Part shown: positions 6,163 to 8,032 of the stretch, one piece after another | Layout of the letters: every line of letters begins with the position of its first letter | Position numbering within the stretch: position 1 is the stretch's first letter | From: Prevotella sp. UBA5379 | GTDB taxonomy: Bacteria; Bacteroidota; Bacteroidia; Bacteroidales; Bacteroidaceae | DNA: 8,032 bases | Reading direction: 5' to 3' | Assembly (NCBI GenBank): GCA_002409785.1 | Contig: DHOX01000079.1 | Span: forward strand, 1-8,032 | Made by a program: the position numbers and the translations under genes | Notes under the pieces: model-generated | What the model was told of the DNA's origin: nothing | The model's database searches: none | The model's input: the letters and a program-made list of their open reading frames with translations, nothing else

Positions 6163-7830
6163 TCAAGAAAGTCCTTCTATTTGACCATTGATGACTCGGA
6201 TATGTTCTGCTTGCGGATCTTTTGGAAGTCCTGGCATCCGTAAGATGTGCCCCGCGATGGCAACGATCATTTCCGAACCAGCGTTGATGACCAGGTCTCG
6301 GATGGTGAGGGTGAAATCCTCAGGCATGCCGTAAGCTTTTTTGTCTTCGGAAAATGAATACTGGGTTTTGGCAATACACACGGGGAAATGTTCAAAACCT
6401 AATTTCCGGATACGATCCAGTTGTTTTTTAGCAGCTGGCTTGAAGATTACCTGCGATGCTCCATAGATTCCGCAGGCGATCTTCTTGATTTTCGTCTCTA
6501 TGCTATCTGAAGTCGGATAAGCAAACTTCAACTTCTCCGATGGCTTTTCCTCAATGGTCTTGACTACCAGACGGGCGAGTGCTTCAGCCCCCTTTCCGCC
6601 TTCTGTAAAAGCCCGGTTGACGGCAAATCCTACGCCTAGTGCTTCACAATGATGTTTTACTATTTCTATTTCATCGTCCAGGTCTGTAGCGAAGCGATTC
6701 AGACAGACCACGACCGTCTGCCCGAAACTTTGCATATTTCGGATATGCTTGTCCATATTGGCAAATCCTGCCTGTAATCCTTTGGCATTGGGCTCTTTGA
6801 TAGCGTTTATTTCGACGTGCCCGTGCATTTTCAAAGCTTGTGTTGTTACTACGATCACTGTCAGCTTGGGTTGGATGCCGGCCTGGCGGCACTTGATGTC
6901 AAAGAATTTTTCTGCTCCTAGATCTGCTCCGAATCCGGCTTCAGTGATGGCATAGTCCCCGAAGGTCATAGCCATCTTGGTCGCGATGATGCTGTTGCAT
7001 CCGTGGGCAATATTGGCAAACGGTCCTCCGTGGATAAAGGCCGGAGTATGTTCCGTCGTCTGTACTAAGTTAGGATGGATGGCATCCACTAGGATAGCGG
7101 TAATAGCTCCGGCTACTCCAAGATCACGGACAGTAAAAGGCTTCCCTTCGGCTGTGATACCGAGCAAAATATTCGAGATACGGTGTTGCAAATCTTCCAG
7201 GTCGGTGGCCAGGCACAGTATTGACATAATTTCCGAGGCTGGTGTGATGTCAAATCCACTTTCCGCCACCAGACCGTTGGCGGGCCCACCCAGTCCTGTC
7301 ACAATATCCCGCAAACTGCGGTCATTGACATCCAGCACCCTTTTCCATAGCACCTCTTTCAAATGAAATCTTTCCTCCTGATGTCGGTAGATATAGTTGT
7401 CCAAGAGTGCGGCGATCATGTTATGGGCTGAGGTTACGGCATGAAAATCGCCGGTAAAGTGGAGATTGATCTTTTCCATCGGCAATACTTGGGCATAGCC
7501 GCCTCCTGTGGCTCCTCCTTTCATGCCAAAGCAAGGCCCGAGACTGGGTTCCCGCAGGGCCAGGACGGTGTTTCTCCCGATTCTGTTCATGCCTAATGCC
7601 AGCCCTATACTCATGGTAGTTTTACCATTGCCCGACAGGGTAGGAGTGATTGATGTCACCAAAATCAGATTGGATTTTCTTACTTTTTCTTCATCTATAA
7701 GTCTGTAAGGGACCTTTGCGATATATTTCCCGTAAAGTTCCAGATCTTCCACGGGAATATGGATCTTTTCTGCTATTGTCGTGATCGGAACAAGTTTTGT
7801 CTCGTGTGCAATCTCTGAATCTGTCTTCAT
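6163..7830 (-). CDS. fhs: Formate-tetrahydrofolate ligase (10-formyl-THF synthetase)
   Basis: Cytosolic enzyme of one-carbon metabolism: formate + tetrahydrofolate + ATP gives 10-formyltetrahydrofolate + ADP + phosphate, feeding purine and formyl-Met-tRNA synthesis and, through FolD-type enzymes, serine/glycine interconversion. The start at 7830 (MKTDSEIAHETKL) gives 555 residues, the normal length. An in-frame ATG at 7872 would add 14 residues but falls about where transcription should begin, so I reject it. Visible motifs: the ATP P-loop ITPTLSGNGKTT (61-72), REPSLGPCFGMKGGATGGGY (93-112), INLHFTGDFHAVTSAHN (121-137), GGPFANIAHGCNS (268-280), EAGFGADLGAEKFFDIK (297-313) and the C-terminal MPGLPKDP (532-539). 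No frameshift is seen. The P-loop differs from the common PAGEGKTT form. The gene converges on the DUF169 gene with a 62-nt gap and is functionally unrelated to the haem cassette. Confidence 0.97.
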   Translation of the reverse strand: MKTDSEIAHETKLVPITTIAEKIHIPVEDLELYGKYIAKVPYRLIDEEKVRKSNLILVTSITPTLSGNGKTTMSIGLALGMNRIGRNTVLALREPSLGPCFGMKGGATGGGYAQVLPMEKINLHFTGDFHAVTSAHNMIAALLDNYIYRHQEERFHLKEVLWKRVLDVNDRSLRDIVTGLGGPANGLVAESGFDITPASEIMSILCLATDLEDLQHRISNILLGITAEGKPFTVRDLGVAGAITAILVDAIHPNLVQTTEHTPAFIHGGPFANIAHGCNSIIATKMAMTFGDYAITEAGFGADLGAEKFFDIKCRQAGIQPKLTVIVVTTQALKMHGHVEINAIKEPNAKGLQAGFANMDKHIRNMQSFGQTVVVCLNRFATDLDDEIEIVKHHCEALGVGFAVNRAFTEGGKGAEALARLVVKTIEEKPSEKLKFAYPTSDSIETKIKKIACGIYGASQVIFKPAAKKQLDRIRKLGFEHFPVCIAKTQYSFSEDKKAYGMPEDFTLTIRDLVINAGSEMIVAIAGHILRMPGLPKDPQAEHIRVINGQIEGLS

Positions 7831-7873
7831 GAAGATAATAACTTTTCGTCTATAATTGGTTGATTCGTACATA

Positions 7874-7905
7874 CAAAGGTATAAAAAAGAATCTGTATGG
7901 ACAAG
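7874..7905 (-). promoter_or_regulatory. Promoter of fhs (Bacteroidetes -33/-7 type)
   Basis: Read on the minus strand, TACCTTTG (7881-7874) matches the Bacteroidetes -7 consensus TAnnTTTG exactly. CTTG (7905-7902) matches three of four bases of the -33 TTTG element, with a 20-nt spacer, which is the expected distance. Transcription should begin around 7870-7867, giving a leader of about 40 nt before ATG 7830. This spacing is also the main argument against the alternative upstream ATG at 7872. No operator or riboswitch-like structure is visible in the leader. Confidence 0.65.
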
Positions 7906-8032
7906 TCTTTCACTTTCTAATATCTGGCTGATATACTAATAAACTGTTGATTGAAAAATGATAGCAATCATCAGGCAAGAAGAGATGTGCTGATTTTTAC
8001 ATAGCTATTTTCAAAGAATGGATGAATAATGG

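Noticed and set aside
6977..7366. Plus-strand open frame of 129 codons opposite fhs
   Set aside because: fhs is intact and conserved on the other strand; this frame has no family resemblance.
7870..7872. Upstream ATG of fhs giving a 569-residue protein
   Set aside because: It lies at about the predicted transcription start, beside the -7 element, and the extra residues (MYESTNYRRKVIIF) are not part of the enzyme family's usual N-terminus.
7948..7970. TGATTG-N11-CAATCA inverted repeat near the right end
   Set aside because: Six-base arms in A/T-rich DNA with a long loop, no adjacent gene or T-run visible; could be chance.

Overview
The window looks like chromosome of a member of the Bacteroidales (Bacteroides, Parabacteroides or a close relative). 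Three things support this. The proteins are typical of that order: a HmuY-family haem-binding lipoprotein, a TonB-dependent receptor, and lipoproteins whose cysteine is followed by acidic residues. Start codons sit behind A/T-rich leaders rather than strong Shine-Dalgarno sites. Two matches to the Bacteroidetes -7 promoter element TAnnTTTG lie just upstream of genes. No mobile element, RNA gene or CRISPR array is visible.

Positions 1-5269 (+ strand) hold five tightly packed genes that read as one transcription unit, with gaps of 23, 25, 11 and 9 nt. In order they are: a leucine-rich-repeat protein whose 5' end lies outside the window; a small secreted protein, probably a calycin-like beta-barrel; a lipoprotein of unknown function; a TonB-dependent outer-membrane receptor with features of the HmuR haem-receptor group; and a HmuY-family lipoprotein. 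The inferred model is a cell-surface haem or haemoprotein capture system. HmuY would scavenge haem, the receptor would carry it across the outer membrane using TonB energy, and the three upstream secreted or surface proteins would be accessory. No inner-membrane permease or ATPase is in the window, and the operon promoter is upstream of it.

Positions 5270-6100 hold a short gap with a possible promoter and an inverted repeat, then a cytoplasmic DUF169-family gene of unknown function on the same strand. A 62-nt gap with no convincing terminator (6101-6162) separates it from a convergent gene.

Positions 6163-7830 (- strand) carry fhs, formate-tetrahydrofolate ligase, a housekeeping one-carbon enzyme, preceded by a good Bacteroidetes promoter (7905-7874). 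The last 150 bases (about 7882-8032) show no gene I can support.

Most of this is recognisable family-level biology. The parts worth a second look are the accessory genes of the haem cassette, the unusual ligand residues of the HmuY and HmuR homologues, and the DUF169 neighbour.
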